Assembly (NCBI RefSeq): GCF_023374055.1
Contig: NZ_JAMBEP010000002.1
Location: 124,001-188,000, forward strand
Origin: Luteimonas galliterrae
Lineage (GTDB): Bacteria > Pseudomonadota > Gammaproteobacteria > Xanthomonadales > Xanthomonadaceae
Reading direction: 5' to 3'
Length of the DNA stretch: 64,000 nt
The notes beneath the pieces are model-generated. The model had not been told where the DNA came from. It saw only the letters and a program-made list of their open reading frames with translations, and did no database searches. Below, one piece after another: positions 37,382 through 47,798 of this stretch. The position numbers were made by a program, and so were the translations under genes. Positions within the stretch are counted from its first letter, which is position 1. Each line of letters opens with the position of its first letter.

Positions 37382-38454
37382 CAGCGCAGCTCGAACGTGG
37401 CGGGCTCGCCGTCGCCGCCGACCAGCACGTCCTCGTCGGCCATGCGCTTGAGGCCGGCGATGCCGGTCACCAGTTCCAGGTCGTATTCGATCGCGGTCGG
37501 CGTGGCACGAGCGGGCGTGACCTTCCGCACCACCGGCAACTTCTGCAGGTAGGCGGAGAGACGGATGAAGTCTTCGGCGCTGTCCACACCGGTGAAGGCG
37601 ACGCGGTAAGTGCCGGCCGGGCCGACCGCATTGCGCTTGGCGTACTTGCGCGACAGCGCGTCGCCGGCGACATCCGCGCCCGAGGCCAGCGCGCGGCGCG
37701 CATCGCCGGAATCGACCGACTTCTGCAGCAGCACCTTGCCGTTGTCGACGAATGTCCAGTCGGCGGTCCAGCCGCCCTTGGCGCGGTATAGCTTGCCGAT
37801 CAGCTGCATCGGCGGGCTGTAGCGCGACGAGAGCCGAGCGATGGCGCCGGTGTCGCCGCGCCAGATCGCGCCGACCGCGGCCTGTTCGGCGGCGGAACCG
37901 CCCGGCAAACCGAGGCGATAGCCGCGCTCGACGGCGCGCTGGGTCAGCGGCCTGGCGACGTTGTTCTGCGGCAGGGCGACCAGGCGCGGGCCCTTGCCGT
38001 CGTCGATCGCCAGCCAGATCACCGGCTTGGGCCGCGGTTCCGGCCACACGGGCACGCCCAGCGAGGCGGCCATGCCGTCGACCTTGTCCTGGTCGAAGCG
38101 GGCGATCAGCGTGGTGCGGAAGGTCGGCGCGCCGCTGGCCGAGACGCCTTCGTCCTGGCGGTAGTCGTAGCTCTTCACGTAGTCCTTGGCACGGCGCAGC
38201 TCCTGGCCCACGCCGGGGCGCATCGCGGCATTGCCCTCGCCCGACAATTTGCCCAGCACCTGCGCCAGCGCACGCGCCAAACCGGCATTGCGCTCGCTCT
38301 CGCTCTGGCTGTTGACCGGAACTTCGGCCTCGTAGACGCCCTGCGCGCCGGCGCGGTCGCCTTCGACCCGCTGTGCGGATGCCGTGCCGGCCAGTGCCAA
38401 CACGCCCGCAAGCAGCCAAATCGTCGTTCCGGCCCATCGGATTGCTCGATGCAT
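37381..38454 (-). CDS. DUF2066 domain secreted protein
   Basis: The 357-aa product has a signal peptide ending near ASAQ (residue 27). DUF2066 motifs include YEAEVPVNSQSESERNAGLA, ALAQVLGKLSGEGNAAM and VKSYDYRQDEG. The C-terminal half has alternating helices and strands, including RVAFTGVDSAEDFIRLSAYL. The function is unknown. It leads the minus-strand DUF2066-AI-2E-hda operon and diverges from purM, an arrangement conserved in xanthomonads. Confidence 0.88.
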   Translation of the reverse strand: MHRAIRWAGTTIWLLAGVLALAGTASAQRVEGDRAGAQGVYEAEVPVNSQSESERNAGLARALAQVLGKLSGEGNAAMRPGVGQELRRAKDYVKSYDYRQDEGVSASGAPTFRTTLIARFDQDKVDGMAASLGVPVWPEPRPKPVIWLAIDDGKGPRLVALPQNNVARPLTQRAVERGYRLGLPGGSAAEQAAVGAIWRGDTGAIARLSSRYSPPMQLIGKLYRAKGGWTADWTFVDNGKVLLQKSVDSGDARRALASGADVAGDALSRKYAKRNAVGPAGTYRVAFTGVDSAEDFIRLSAYLQKLPVVRKVTPARATPTAIEYDLELVTGIAGLKRMADEDVLVGGDGEPATFELR

Positions 38455-38577
38455 CGTCCCTATCCTGCCACGCGATCGTGCCGCGCCAGCCGAAATGGTG
38501 CCGCAGCGGGGCTCCGGCGTCCATGTCGGCGCGCCCGGCACTGCTAAAATCGCCGTCCCAGCGACCTGCGAGCAGCC

Positions 38578-39612
38578 GTGACGACTCCCACCCCACTCAC
38601 CTACCGCGATGCCGGCGTCGATATCGATGCCGGCAACGAAGTCGTCGAACGCATCAAACCGCTGGTCAAGCGCAGTTTCAGGCCCGAGGTGATGGGCGGC
38701 CTGGGCGGTTTCGGCGCGCTGTTCGACCTGTCCGGCAAATACAAAGAACCTGTGCTGGTTTCGGGCACCGACGGCGTCGGCACCAAACTCAAATTGGCGC
38801 AACAGCTGAACCGGCACGACACGATCGGCATCGACTTGGTCGGCATGTGCGTGAACGATGTGCTGGTGCAGGGCGCCGAGCCGCTGTTCTTCCTGGACTA
38901 TTTCGCCACCGGCAAGTTGGACGTGGATACCACGGTCGCCGTGGTCGGCGGCATCGCCAAAGGCTGCGAACTGGCCGGCTGCGCGCTGATCGGCGGCGAG
39001 ACCGCCGAGATGCCCGATATGTATCCGCCGGGCGAATACGACCTGGCCGGCTTCACCGTCGGCGCGGTGGAGAAATCGAAGCTGCTCGACGGCGCCAAAG
39101 TGCGCGCGGGCGACGTGCTGATCGGCATCGCGTCCAGCGGCCCGCACTCCAACGGCTATTCGCTGATCCGCCGCATCTACGACCGTGCCGGCCGCCCGGC
39201 CGATGTCGAAGTGGGCGGCGTCAAGCTGATCGACGCGCTGATGGCGCCGACTGCGCTGTACGTCAAACCGATCCTCGAACTGCTCGGCAAGCACGACCTG
39301 CATGCGATGGCGCACATCACCGGCGGCGGCCTCACCGAGAACATCATCCGCGTGGTTCCCGACGGCCTGGGTCTGGACATCGAAGCCTCCGCGATCGTGT
39401 TGCCGCCGGTGTTCGACTGGCTGCAGCGCGAAGGCGCGGTGCCGCGCGAGGAGATGTGGCGCACGTTCAACTGCGGCGTCGGCTTCGTGCTGGTGGCGGC
39501 GCCGGGCGATGTCGCCGCGATCGAGAGCGATCTCGATCGGCTCGGTCTGGCGCATCGCAAGATCGGCGCGGTGGTCTCCGCAAGCGATGGCGAACGCGTC
39601 AAGATCGCCTAG
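38578..39612 (+). CDS. purM: Phosphoribosylformylglycinamidine cyclo-ligase PurM
   Basis: The 344-residue product closes the imidazole ring in de novo purine synthesis, using ATP. Recognisable motifs are [73 protein letters not shown] and [13 protein letters not shown]. The start is GTG 38578. Length fits the family. It lies upstream of a small membrane protein gene and purN. Confidence 0.97.
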   Translation: MTTPTPLTYRDAGVDIDAGNEVVERIKPLVKRSFRPEVMGGLGGFGALFDLSGKYKEPVLVSGTDGVGTKLKLAQQLNRHDTIGIDLVGMCVNDVLVQGAEPLFFLDYFATGKLDVDTTVAVVGGIAKGCELAGCALIGGETAEMPDMYPPGEYDLAGFTVGAVEKSKLLDGAKVRAGDVLIGIASSGPHSNGYSLIRRIYDRAGRPADVEVGGVKLIDALMAPTALYVKPILELLGKHDLHAMAHITGGGLTENIIRVVPDGLGLDIEASAIVLPPVFDWLQREGAVPREEMWRTFNCGVGFVLVAAPGDVAAIESDLDRLGLAHRKIGAVVSASDGERVKIA

Positions 39613-39622
39613 GAACGGACGG

Positions 39623-40147
39623 ATGCCCTTTTATCGGTTGCGGATGCGTACGCGATTGTCCCCGGCCGATGCCATGCAACGGCTGGCGTCGTCGGTCCGG
39701 GACGAATTGGGCTTCGGCGAAATGTTGTCGGGGGTTTTCAGCTTGGGCGGCGTGCCCAGCAACGAGTATTTCATCGGCGAAACGGATAACGACCGTTTTT
39801 CGATCCATCGTAACATCCGCTATCGCAACTCTTTCCTCCCGGTGATCAAAGGGAAAATCACTCCCGAATTTCCCGGGTCGCTGATCGAAGTAACGATGCG
39901 CCTGAACGTCTTCGCAGCGCTGTTCATGGCGTTCTGGCTGGGAGTAGTCGGCTTCATGGCATTGACGGCGGTTTCCAGCAGCGGCTTGACGTCCAAGACG
40001 GCGATGCCCGCCGGCATGTTCGCGTTCGGCGCCTTGCTGCTGGCTGCCGGATTCTTTCCGGAGGCGATCAAGGCGCGCAATAAGCTCAAGTCTCTTCTGG
40101 AAGCTGGCTCGACCGAGGGCGCCCGTCGGCCCACGGTCTCCCGTTGA
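39623..40147 (+). CDS. Membrane protein of unknown function between purM and purN
   Basis: The product is 174 aa. Residues 1-90 are soluble and strand-like (SVRDELGFGEMLSGVFSLG; RFSIHRNIRYRNSFLPVIKG). Two TM helices follow (MRLNVFAALFMAFWLGVVGF and MPAGMFAFGALLLAAGFF), then a short cytosolic tail. AGGAACGGACGG precedes the ATG. I do not recognise the family. The purM-purN pair is usually adjacent, so this is an insertion. Confidence 0.75.
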   Translation: MPFYRLRMRTRLSPADAMQRLASSVRDELGFGEMLSGVFSLGGVPSNEYFIGETDNDRFSIHRNIRYRNSFLPVIKGKITPEFPGSLIEVTMRLNVFAALFMAFWLGVVGFMALTAVSSSGLTSKTAMPAGMFAFGALLLAAGFFPEAIKARNKLKSLLEAGSTEGARRPTVSR

Positions 40148-40152
40148 AACAG

Positions 40153-40818
40153 ATGAAGCCGCGCATCGCCGTACTCGCATCGGGTCGCGGCAGCAATCTG
40201 CAGGCCCTGCTCGATGCGATCGCCGCCGGCGGCCTCGATGCCGAAATCGTCGGCGTGTTTTCCGACAAACCGGCGGCGCAGGCCTTGCAACGCGTGCCGC
40301 CGGCGCTGCGCTGGAGCCGCGACGCGAAATCCTACGCGGACCGCGAGAGCTTCGACCGCGAACTGGCCGATGCGGTCGCCGCCAGCGCGGCGGACTGGAT
40401 CGTCTGCGCCGGCTATCTGCGCATCCTGGGCGACGCTTTCGTCGAACGCTTCCGCGGACGCCTGCTCAACATCCACCCGTCGCTGCTGCCCAAATACCGC
40501 GGCCTGAAGACCCACGCCAGGGCCCTGGAAGCCGGCGACACGGAGCATGGCGTCAGCGTGCACTTCGTGATACCGGAATTGGACGCAGGCAGCGTGATCG
40601 CGCAGGCGCGGATCCCCATCCTGCCCGGCGACGACCCGGAATCCCTGGCCCGGCGCGTGCTGGAACGCGAGCATCCGCTGCTGGTGGCCGTGCTGCAGCT
40701 GGCGGTTTCCGGCCGTCTTAATGAACGCGGAACAACCGTAACCGTGGATGGTCATACCCTGTTTACGCCGCTGCACTTAGATTGCGCCGGCCGACTCGCA
40801 CCTTCTGGAAACGAATGA
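40153..40818 (+). CDS. purN: Phosphoribosylglycinamide formyltransferase PurN
   Basis: This 221-aa enzyme transfers the formyl group from 10-formyl-THF to GAR. The substrate site VLASGRGSNLQALLDA is at the N-terminus, the catalytic Asn-His-Asp set lies in NIHPSLLPKYRGLKTH and PELDAGSVIAQA. The ATG at 40153 is used here; a TTG at 40144 overlapping the preceding stop is an alternative, and neither has a clear ribosome site. It overlaps the first DUF3108 gene by ATGA. Confidence 0.93.
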   Translation: MKPRIAVLASGRGSNLQALLDAIAAGGLDAEIVGVFSDKPAAQALQRVPPALRWSRDAKSYADRESFDRELADAVAASAADWIVCAGYLRILGDAFVERFRGRLLNIHPSLLPKYRGLKTHARALEAGDTEHGVSVHFVIPELDAGSVIAQARIPILPGDDPESLARRVLEREHPLLVAVLQLAVSGRLNERGTTVTVDGHTLFTPLHLDCAGRLAPSGNE

Positions 40819-41615
40819 TCCGTCCCCTCGCCCTGCTCGTGTCGCTGCCGTTCGCTCTCGCGCATGCGCAGGAAACCGCTCCGCAGCAGCAGGAGGCGGT
40901 GCCGGCTCAGGACGCCGCGGCGACCGATCCCGCCCTGCTGCCGCTCGCAGCGCCCGCGCAGGCGCCGCTGCAACCGTTCGTGGCCGATTACCAGGTGTAC
41001 CGCGACGGCAAGCGCGTCGGCGACGCGACGCTGCAGGTGGTCAGGCTGGAAGCGGACCGTTGGCGCGTCGACCTGGGCCTGCGCGGCACGCGCGGCCTGG
41101 TTCGGCTGGTGGGGCTCAACATCGAACAGAGCACGCTGTTCGACGTCGCCGACGGCCAATACCGCCCGTTGAGCCAGAGCACCGTGCGCCATGCGCTGTT
41201 CTCGGGCAAGAAGAACACCGGCGTGTACGACTGGAGCACGCATTCGGCGATCTGGCAGGGCGACGTCAAGAAGGATCGCCGCGCCGCGGTGCCGCTGCAG
41301 GACGGCGACATGAGCGCGTTGCTGATCAACCTGGCGATCGTGCGCGACGCGACGCCGGGCAAGCAGCTCCAATACCGCTTCGTCGACGACGGCCGCGTGC
41401 GCAACCACGAATATCTGGTCTCGCCAGAACTCGAGAAAGTCACCGTCGACGACCTCGACTACAACGCGATGCGCGTCAACCGCGTGCGCAGCGGCAGTGA
41501 AGAGACCATTCTGTGGGTCTCGTACGGCGTGCCGACGCCGATCCGCATGGTGCAGCGCAAGGACGGCCAGGACGTCACCGACCTGCGCCTCATCCAGTAC
41601 ACCAGGAGCCAGTGA
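40815..41615 (+). CDS. DUF3108 domain periplasmic protein (first of tandem pair)
   Basis: The 266-aa product has a signal peptide (cleavage after AHA, near residue 17), a Gln/Ala-rich linker, and a DUF3108 beta-rich domain from about residue 55 (FVADYQVYRDGKRVGDATLQ; YRPLSQSTVRHALFSGKKN; RDGQDVTDLRLIQY-like end). The function is unknown. It overlaps purN and is followed by a second DUF3108 gene 2 bases after its stop; about one-third identity by eye suggests an old tandem duplication. Confidence 0.88.
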   Translation: MIRPLALLVSLPFALAHAQETAPQQQEAVPAQDAAATDPALLPLAAPAQAPLQPFVADYQVYRDGKRVGDATLQVVRLEADRWRVDLGLRGTRGLVRLVGLNIEQSTLFDVADGQYRPLSQSTVRHALFSGKKNTGVYDWSTHSAIWQGDVKKDRRAAVPLQDGDMSALLINLAIVRDATPGKQLQYRFVDDGRVRNHEYLVSPELEKVTVDDLDYNAMRVNRVRSGSEETILWVSYGVPTPIRMVQRKDGQDVTDLRLIQYTRSQ

Positions 41616-41617
41616 GC

Positions 41618-42310
41618 ATGAACGCCAAAAGCCGAATCTTCTCCGCAGCGACCGCAACCTTCGCCGCCGCGCTCGCCGCCGCCAGCTTTCCGGCTGCGGC
41701 GATCGATGCATTCACTGCCGACTACCAGGCCCACTACATGGGCATGGTCGGCAACGGCAAGATGACGCTCGCGCCCGAAGGCGGCAACCGCTGGAAATAC
41801 ACGCTCACCATCCGCAGCAACGTCGCCAACCTCACCCAGTCGACCGTGTTCGAGGACCGCGGCGGGCAATGGCGTCCGTTGTCCAGCAACGACTCTTCGT
41901 TCGTGCTGATCAAGAAGGTCAACAAGATCGCGACCTACGATTGGGACAAGGGCGAGGCGCGCTGGAGCGGCGACGTCAAGGCCGACCGCGCCGGCCCCGT
42001 CAAGCTGAAAGCCGGCGACATGGACGGCATGCTGATCAATCTGGCGATCGCGCGCGACGTCGCCGCCGGCAAACCGTTGAACTACCGCATGGTCGAGGAC
42101 GGCCGCGCCAAGCAGCTCAGCTACGAAGTCGCCGGCAAGGAAACGATCACGGTGCAAGGCAAGTCCCAATCCGCCACCAAAGTAGTGCGCAACGACGGCG
42201 AGAAGCAGACCGTCGCTTGGGTGGTCGAAGGCTTGCCGGTGCCGGCGCGCATCCTGCAGCGCAGGAACGGCCAGGACGAGATGGATCTGACGCTGCAGGC
42301 GATGCGCTGA
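41618..42310 (+). CDS. DUF3108 domain periplasmic protein (second of tandem pair)
   Basis: This 230-residue secreted protein has a signal peptide ending near PAAA (residue 28). Its domain parallels the previous gene: FTADYQAHYMGMVGNGKMTL, TQSTVFEDRGGQWRPLSSND, MDGMLINLAIARDVAAGK, and the shared terminal RRNGQDEMDLTLQAMR. The conserved LINLAI-RD segment occurs in both. It is likely co-expressed with the first copy. Confidence 0.88.
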   Translation: MNAKSRIFSAATATFAAALAAASFPAAAIDAFTADYQAHYMGMVGNGKMTLAPEGGNRWKYTLTIRSNVANLTQSTVFEDRGGQWRPLSSNDSSFVLIKKVNKIATYDWDKGEARWSGDVKADRAGPVKLKAGDMDGMLINLAIARDVAAGKPLNYRMVEDGRAKQLSYEVAGKETITVQGKSQSATKVVRNDGEKQTVAWVVEGLPVPARILQRRNGQDEMDLTLQAMR

Positions 42311-42317
42311 TGCGAAG

Positions 42318-42341
42318 CCCTCTCCCGCAAATGGGAGAGGG
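42318..42341. terminator. Bidirectional hairpin between convergent genes
   Basis: CCCTCTCCC and GGGAGAGGG form a perfect 9-bp stem with loop GCAAAT, lying between the DUF3108 and EF-hand genes. It has no T run. Confidence 0.55.
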
Positions 42342-42348
42342 AGAGAAT

Positions 42349-44024
<1,676 letters not shown>

Positions 44025-44028
44025 AAAC

Positions 44029-44265
44029 CTAAGCCGTCCCGGCTTCTTCCGGCGTCAACGTCTTCAGCGCCAGCGCATGGATCTCGCCACCCATGCGCTC
44101 GCCGAGCGTGGCGTAGACCAGGCGGTGCCGGGCCAGCGGCAGCTTGCCGCGGAACGCTTCGGCCACTACCGTCGCCTCGAAATGCACGCCGTCGGCGCCG
44201 GAAACCGCGGCGCTCGCGCCGGGCAGGCCTTTTTCGATCAGGTCACGGATGGTGTTTGCGTCCAA
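44029..44265 (-). CDS. BolA family protein
   Basis: The product is 78 aa. It shows the BolA KH-like fold: ANTIRDLIEKGLPGASAAVS, DGVHFEATVVAEAFRGKLPL with the conserved His, RHRLVYATLGERMGGEIHAL and the C-terminal LKTL. The start is probably the TTG at 44265 (DANTI follows); no ATG lies in a suitable place. BolA proteins work with monothiol glutaredoxins in Fe-S trafficking. It is divergent from kdsD and upstream of murA, as in many proteobacteria. Confidence 0.88.
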   Translation of the reverse strand: MDANTIRDLIEKGLPGASAAVSGADGVHFEATVVAEAFRGKLPLARHRLVYATLGERMGGEIHALALKTLTPEEAGTA

Positions 44266-44405
44266 TGTGGGAGAACCGCCTGCAGGATCGGGAAAAAACG
44301 AGGACTGGCGCCGGCCGGGCCGCTGCCGCGGCGTGAAGTGCGGTTTTGGCGGGCGAAGCGCGTAAAATGACCGCAATAGCCTAGCGGAAAGCCCGCGTCC
44401 ACGAA

Positions 44406-45407
44406 ATGGCAAACGACCTTCCCGCTACCCGCACCGCGCCCAGCTCGCTGGCCGTCAGCGGCCGCCGCGTGTTCGAGATCGAGGCGCGCGGCCTGGACGC
44501 CGTGGGCGCGCGCATCGACGGCGCCTTCTCCGCCGCCTGCGAGCTGATCCTGGCCGCGCACGGCCGCGTGGTCTGCACCGGCATGGGCAAGTCCGGCCAC
44601 ATCGCACGCAAGATCGCCGCGACGCTGGCCTCCACCGGCACGCCTGCGTTCTACGTGCATCCGGGCGAGGCCGGCCACGGCGACCTGGGCATGATCACCG
44701 ACGCCGACGTGGTGCTGGCCCTGTCCTATTCCGGCGAGAGCGACGAAGTGCTGATGCTGCTGCCGGTGCTCAAGCGCCAGGGCAACCGACTGGTCGCGAT
44801 GACCGGCCGGCCGTCGTCGACGCTGGCCGGCGAAGCCGACGTGCATCTGGACGTGAGCGTGCCGACCGAAGCCTGTCCGCTCGACCTTGCGCCGACCTCC
44901 AGCACCACCGCATCGCTGGCGATGGGCGACGCGCTGGCGGTGGCGCTGCTGGAAGCGCGGGGCTTCACCGCCGACGATTTCGCGCGTTCGCATCCGGCCG
45001 GCACGCTCGGCCGCCGCCTGCTGCTGCATATCGCCGATGTGATGCACGCCGGCAGCGAAGTGCCGAAGGTCCGCGAAACCGCGCGCCTGAGCGAAGCGCT
45101 GGTGGAAATGAGCCGCAAGCGCCTGGGCATGACCGCGGTGGTCGATGCCGAAGACCGGCTGCTCGGCCTGTTCACCGACGGCGACCTGCGCCGCACGCTG
45201 GACGACGATCGCGCCGACCTGCGCAACACGCGCATCGCCGAAGTGATGACCCATTCGCCCAAGACCATCGCGCCGGACCGGCTGGCGGTGGAGGCCGCGC
45301 AACTGATGGAGGCGCACAAGATCAACGCATTGCTCGTGGTGGACGGCGAGCGCCGCGTGGTGGGCGCGCTCAATATTCATGACCTGTTGCGCGCGCGCGT
45401 GGTTTAA
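44406..45407 (+). CDS. kdsD: Arabinose-5-phosphate isomerase KdsD
   Basis: This 333-residue protein has a SIS sugar-isomerase domain (GRVVCTGMGKSGHIARKIAA; DVVLALSYSGESDEVLMLLP; LAPTSSTTASLAMGDALAVA) and a C-terminal CBS pair (VMHAGSEVPKVRETARL; EVMTHSPKTIAPD). It makes arabinose-5-phosphate, the first step of Kdo for LPS. It heads the kdsD-kdsC-lptC-lptA-lptB-rpoN cluster, an arrangement conserved in proteobacteria. Confidence 0.95.
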   Translation: MANDLPATRTAPSSLAVSGRRVFEIEARGLDAVGARIDGAFSAACELILAAHGRVVCTGMGKSGHIARKIAATLASTGTPAFYVHPGEAGHGDLGMITDADVVLALSYSGESDEVLMLLPVLKRQGNRLVAMTGRPSSTLAGEADVHLDVSVPTEACPLDLAPTSSTTASLAMGDALAVALLEARGFTADDFARSHPAGTLGRRLLLHIADVMHAGSEVPKVRETARLSEALVEMSRKRLGMTAVVDAEDRLLGLFTDGDLRRTLDDDRADLRNTRIAEVMTHSPKTIAPDRLAVEAAQLMEAHKINALLVVDGERRVVGALNIHDLLRARVV

Positions 45408-45415
45408 CCGGTACC

Positions 45416-45967
45416 GTGCATTCTCCCCCGCCCATCGCCTACGACTCCGATCTGCTCGCGCGCGCCGCGCGGATCAAGCTGGCCTGTTTCGACGTCGACG
45501 GCACGCTGACCGACGGCCGCCTGTATTTCGATAGCGAAGGGCGCGAGTCGAAAGCCTTCCACGTGCTCGACGGCCAAGGCCTGGTATTGCTGCGCAAGCA
45601 TGGCGTCCATGTCGCCTTCGTCACCGCGCGCGCCAGCCTGGCAGCCGAGAAACGCGCTGCCGATTTGGGCGTGGAAGCCTTCATCGGCGTCGAGGACAAG
45701 CTCGCCTGCGTGCGCGCGCTCGCGCAGCGCCTGGGCGTGGGGCTGGAAGAGACCGCCTTCATGGGCGACGACCTGCCCGATCTGGCGGTGATGTCGCGCG
45801 CCGGCCTGGCCGTAGCGCCGGCCAATGCGCATGCGGCGATGCTGCCGCACGTGCACTGGCAGACCCAGGCGCACGGCGGCGAAGGCGCGGCGCGCGAATT
45901 CTGCGATCTGGTGCTGAGCGCGCAGGGCCGCACCGAAGGCCTGCTGCAGAAGGCCCTGGGCCGATGA
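45416..45967 (+). CDS. kdsC: Kdo-8-phosphate phosphatase KdsC
   Basis: The 183-aa HAD phosphatase removes phosphate from Kdo-8-P. The nucleophile motif is FDVDGTLTDGRLYFD, motif II is FVTARAS, and motif IV is FMGDDLPDLAVMSRAGLAVAP. The start is GTG 45416, 8 bases after kdsD, and its stop overlaps lptC by 4 bases. Confidence 0.95.
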   Translation: MHSPPPIAYDSDLLARAARIKLACFDVDGTLTDGRLYFDSEGRESKAFHVLDGQGLVLLRKHGVHVAFVTARASLAAEKRAADLGVEAFIGVEDKLACVRALAQRLGVGLEETAFMGDDLPDLAVMSRAGLAVAPANAHAAMLPHVHWQTQAHGGEGAAREFCDLVLSAQGRTEGLLQKALGR

Positions 45968-46530
45968 CCACCTGGCGCGGGCTGCTGGGCCTGTTGCTGC
46001 TGCTGGCCGCGGTGTTCAGCGGCTGGTCGCTGTGGAAACAGCACCAGCGCGGCCAGCCTTCGGCCGTACGCAGCGATCGTCCCGATTACGTGCTGAAGGA
46101 TTTCGAAGTGGTCGCGCTGGACAAGCAGGGCAAGGAAGCCTTCACCCTGCGCGCCCCGCACCTCAAGCGGCGCCCGGACGACAAGACGATGACGTTGGAT
46201 ACGCCGCTGTTCCTGTTCCCGGACAAAGATGGGGCCTATTGGCAGACCCGCTCGCGCAGCGCCTGGGTGAGCGCCAAGGCCGACGAGGTCCGGCTGACGG
46301 GCGATGTGAACGTCGACAGCCCCCCCGGGACCGCGCGTCCCGTGAAGATGGTCACTTCACAGCTGAACGTATTCCCCGACGCGAGCCTGGCTCGCACGCC
46401 CGAATTGGTCACCGTCACCCAGCCGGGTTTTATACTGCGCGGTCGCGGCTTCGAAACCAATTTGAAGACCAAGCAATACCAGTTCAAATCACAGGTCCGA
46501 TCCAGCTATGACCCTTCGACCCGCCGTTAG
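45964..46530 (+). CDS. lptC: LPS export ABC transporter periplasmic protein LptC
   Basis: The 188-residue protein has one N-terminal TM helix (LLGLLLLLAAVFSGWSLW) and a periplasmic beta-jellyroll with DYVLKDFEVVALDKQGKEAF and GDVNVDSPPGTARPVKM. It links the LptBFG pump to LptA. Its last 23 bases overlap lptA. Confidence 0.92.
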   Translation: MTTWRGLLGLLLLLAAVFSGWSLWKQHQRGQPSAVRSDRPDYVLKDFEVVALDKQGKEAFTLRAPHLKRRPDDKTMTLDTPLFLFPDKDGAYWQTRSRSAWVSAKADEVRLTGDVNVDSPPGTARPVKMVTSQLNVFPDASLARTPELVTVTQPGFILRGRGFETNLKTKQYQFKSQVRSSYDPSTRR

Positions 46531-47041
46531 CCTCGCCCTGCTCTGCGCCATGCTGGCGGCGGCTTCCGTCGCCTCGGTCGCGGCCAAGACCACCGACCGC
46601 AACCAGCCGATGAACATCTCGTCGGACCAGCAGGCCGGCACCTACACCGACAACAGCGTCAACGTGATCAGCGGCAACGTGCAGATCCAGCAGGGTTCGC
46701 TGGACATCCGATCGCAGCGCGCCGAAGTCACGCTGAAGAACGGCGAAGCCAGCCGCGTCGTGTTCACCGGCGCGCCGGTGGTGATGAAACAGCAGATGGA
46801 CGACGGCTCGCCGATGACCGCTCGCGCCGACAAGATCGATTACGACATGATCGGCGAAAACATCGTGCTGATCGGCAACGCCTTCGTGGAGCAGCCGCGC
46901 GGCAGCACCAGCGGCCCGCGGATCAGCTACAACATGAAGACCGGCCGCATCGACAGCGGCGGCGACGGCAGCGGCGGCCGGGTCAAGACCACGATCATGC
47001 CCAAGTCCGCGCAGGCCCAGCCCGCTCAAGGGAAGAAGTAA
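46508..47041 (+). CDS. lptA: LPS transport periplasmic protein LptA
   Basis: The product is 177 aa with a signal peptide (cleavage near SVAA, residue 21) and the jellyroll of Lpt[76 protein letters not shown]. It forms the LPS bridge to LptD. Its stop overlaps the lptB start (TAATG). Confidence 0.93.
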   Translation: MTLRPAVSLALLCAMLAAASVASVAAKTTDRNQPMNISSDQQAGTYTDNSVNVISGNVQIQQGSLDIRSQRAEVTLKNGEASRVVFTGAPVVMKQQMDDGSPMTARADKIDYDMIGENIVLIGNAFVEQPRGSTSGPRISYNMKTGRIDSGGDGSGGRVKTTIMPKSAQAQPAQGKK

Positions 47042-47760
47042 TGCTGGTCGCGCGCGGACTGCGCAAAACCTACCGTTCGCGCGAAGTGGTGCGCGATTTC
47101 GCGCTGACGCTGGACGCCGGCGAAGTGGTCGGCCTGCTAGGCCCCAACGGCGCGGGCAAGACCACCTGCTTCTACATGATCGTGGGGCTGGTGCCGGCCG
47201 ACGCCGGCGAGATCGTGCTCGACGGCCGCGACATCACCACCGAACCGATGTACACCCGCGCCAAGCTGGGCGTGGGCTATCTGCCGCAGGAACCCTCGGT
47301 ATTCCGCAAGCTGACCGTGGCCGACAACCTGCGCCTGGTGCTGGAGCTGCGCAACGATCTCGATTCCGACGGCCGCGAGCGAGAGCTGGCAAGCCTGATG
47401 GACGAACTGCAGGTGGGCCATGTGGCCGAGCAGATCGGCGCCAGCCTGTCCGGCGGCGAACGGCGCCGGGTCGAGATCGCGCGCGCGCTGGCCGCCCGTC
47501 CGCGGCTGATGCTGCTCGACGAGCCTTTCGCGGGCGTGGACCCGATCTCGGTGGGCGATATACAACGTATCGTCAGCCATCTCAAGGCCCGCGGGATCGG
47601 CGTGCTGATCACCGACCACAACGTCCGCGAGACCTTGGGCATTTGCGACCGCGCGTATATCCTGCATGAAGGCGGCGTGCTCGCGCAGGGGGCTCCGGAC
47701 GCGCTGCTGTCGAACCCGGATGTCCGCCGCGTCTACCTCGGAGAAGGTTTCCGCCTGTAA
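47041..47760 (+). CDS. lptB: LPS export ABC transporter ATPase LptB
   Basis: The 239-residue ABC ATPase has Walker [14 protein letters not shown] (with the LptB-typical CFYM), Q-loop [17 protein letters not shown], signature [16 protein letters not shown], Walker [17 protein letters not shown] and the switch His in [12 protein letters not shown]. It powers LPS extraction from the inner membrane with LptFG, which are not in this window. Confidence 0.97.
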   Translation: MLVARGLRKTYRSREVVRDFALTLDAGEVVGLLGPNGAGKTTCFYMIVGLVPADAGEIVLDGRDITTEPMYTRAKLGVGYLPQEPSVFRKLTVADNLRLVLELRNDLDSDGRERELASLMDELQVGHVAEQIGASLSGGERRRVEIARALAARPRLMLLDEPFAGVDPISVGDIQRIVSHLKARGIGVLITDHNVRETLGICDRAYILHEGGVLAQGAPDALLSNPDVRRVYLGEGFRL

Positions 47761-47798
47761 CGCACGGCCGCCGGGCCCGCCCGGATGCGTTGTCTGTT

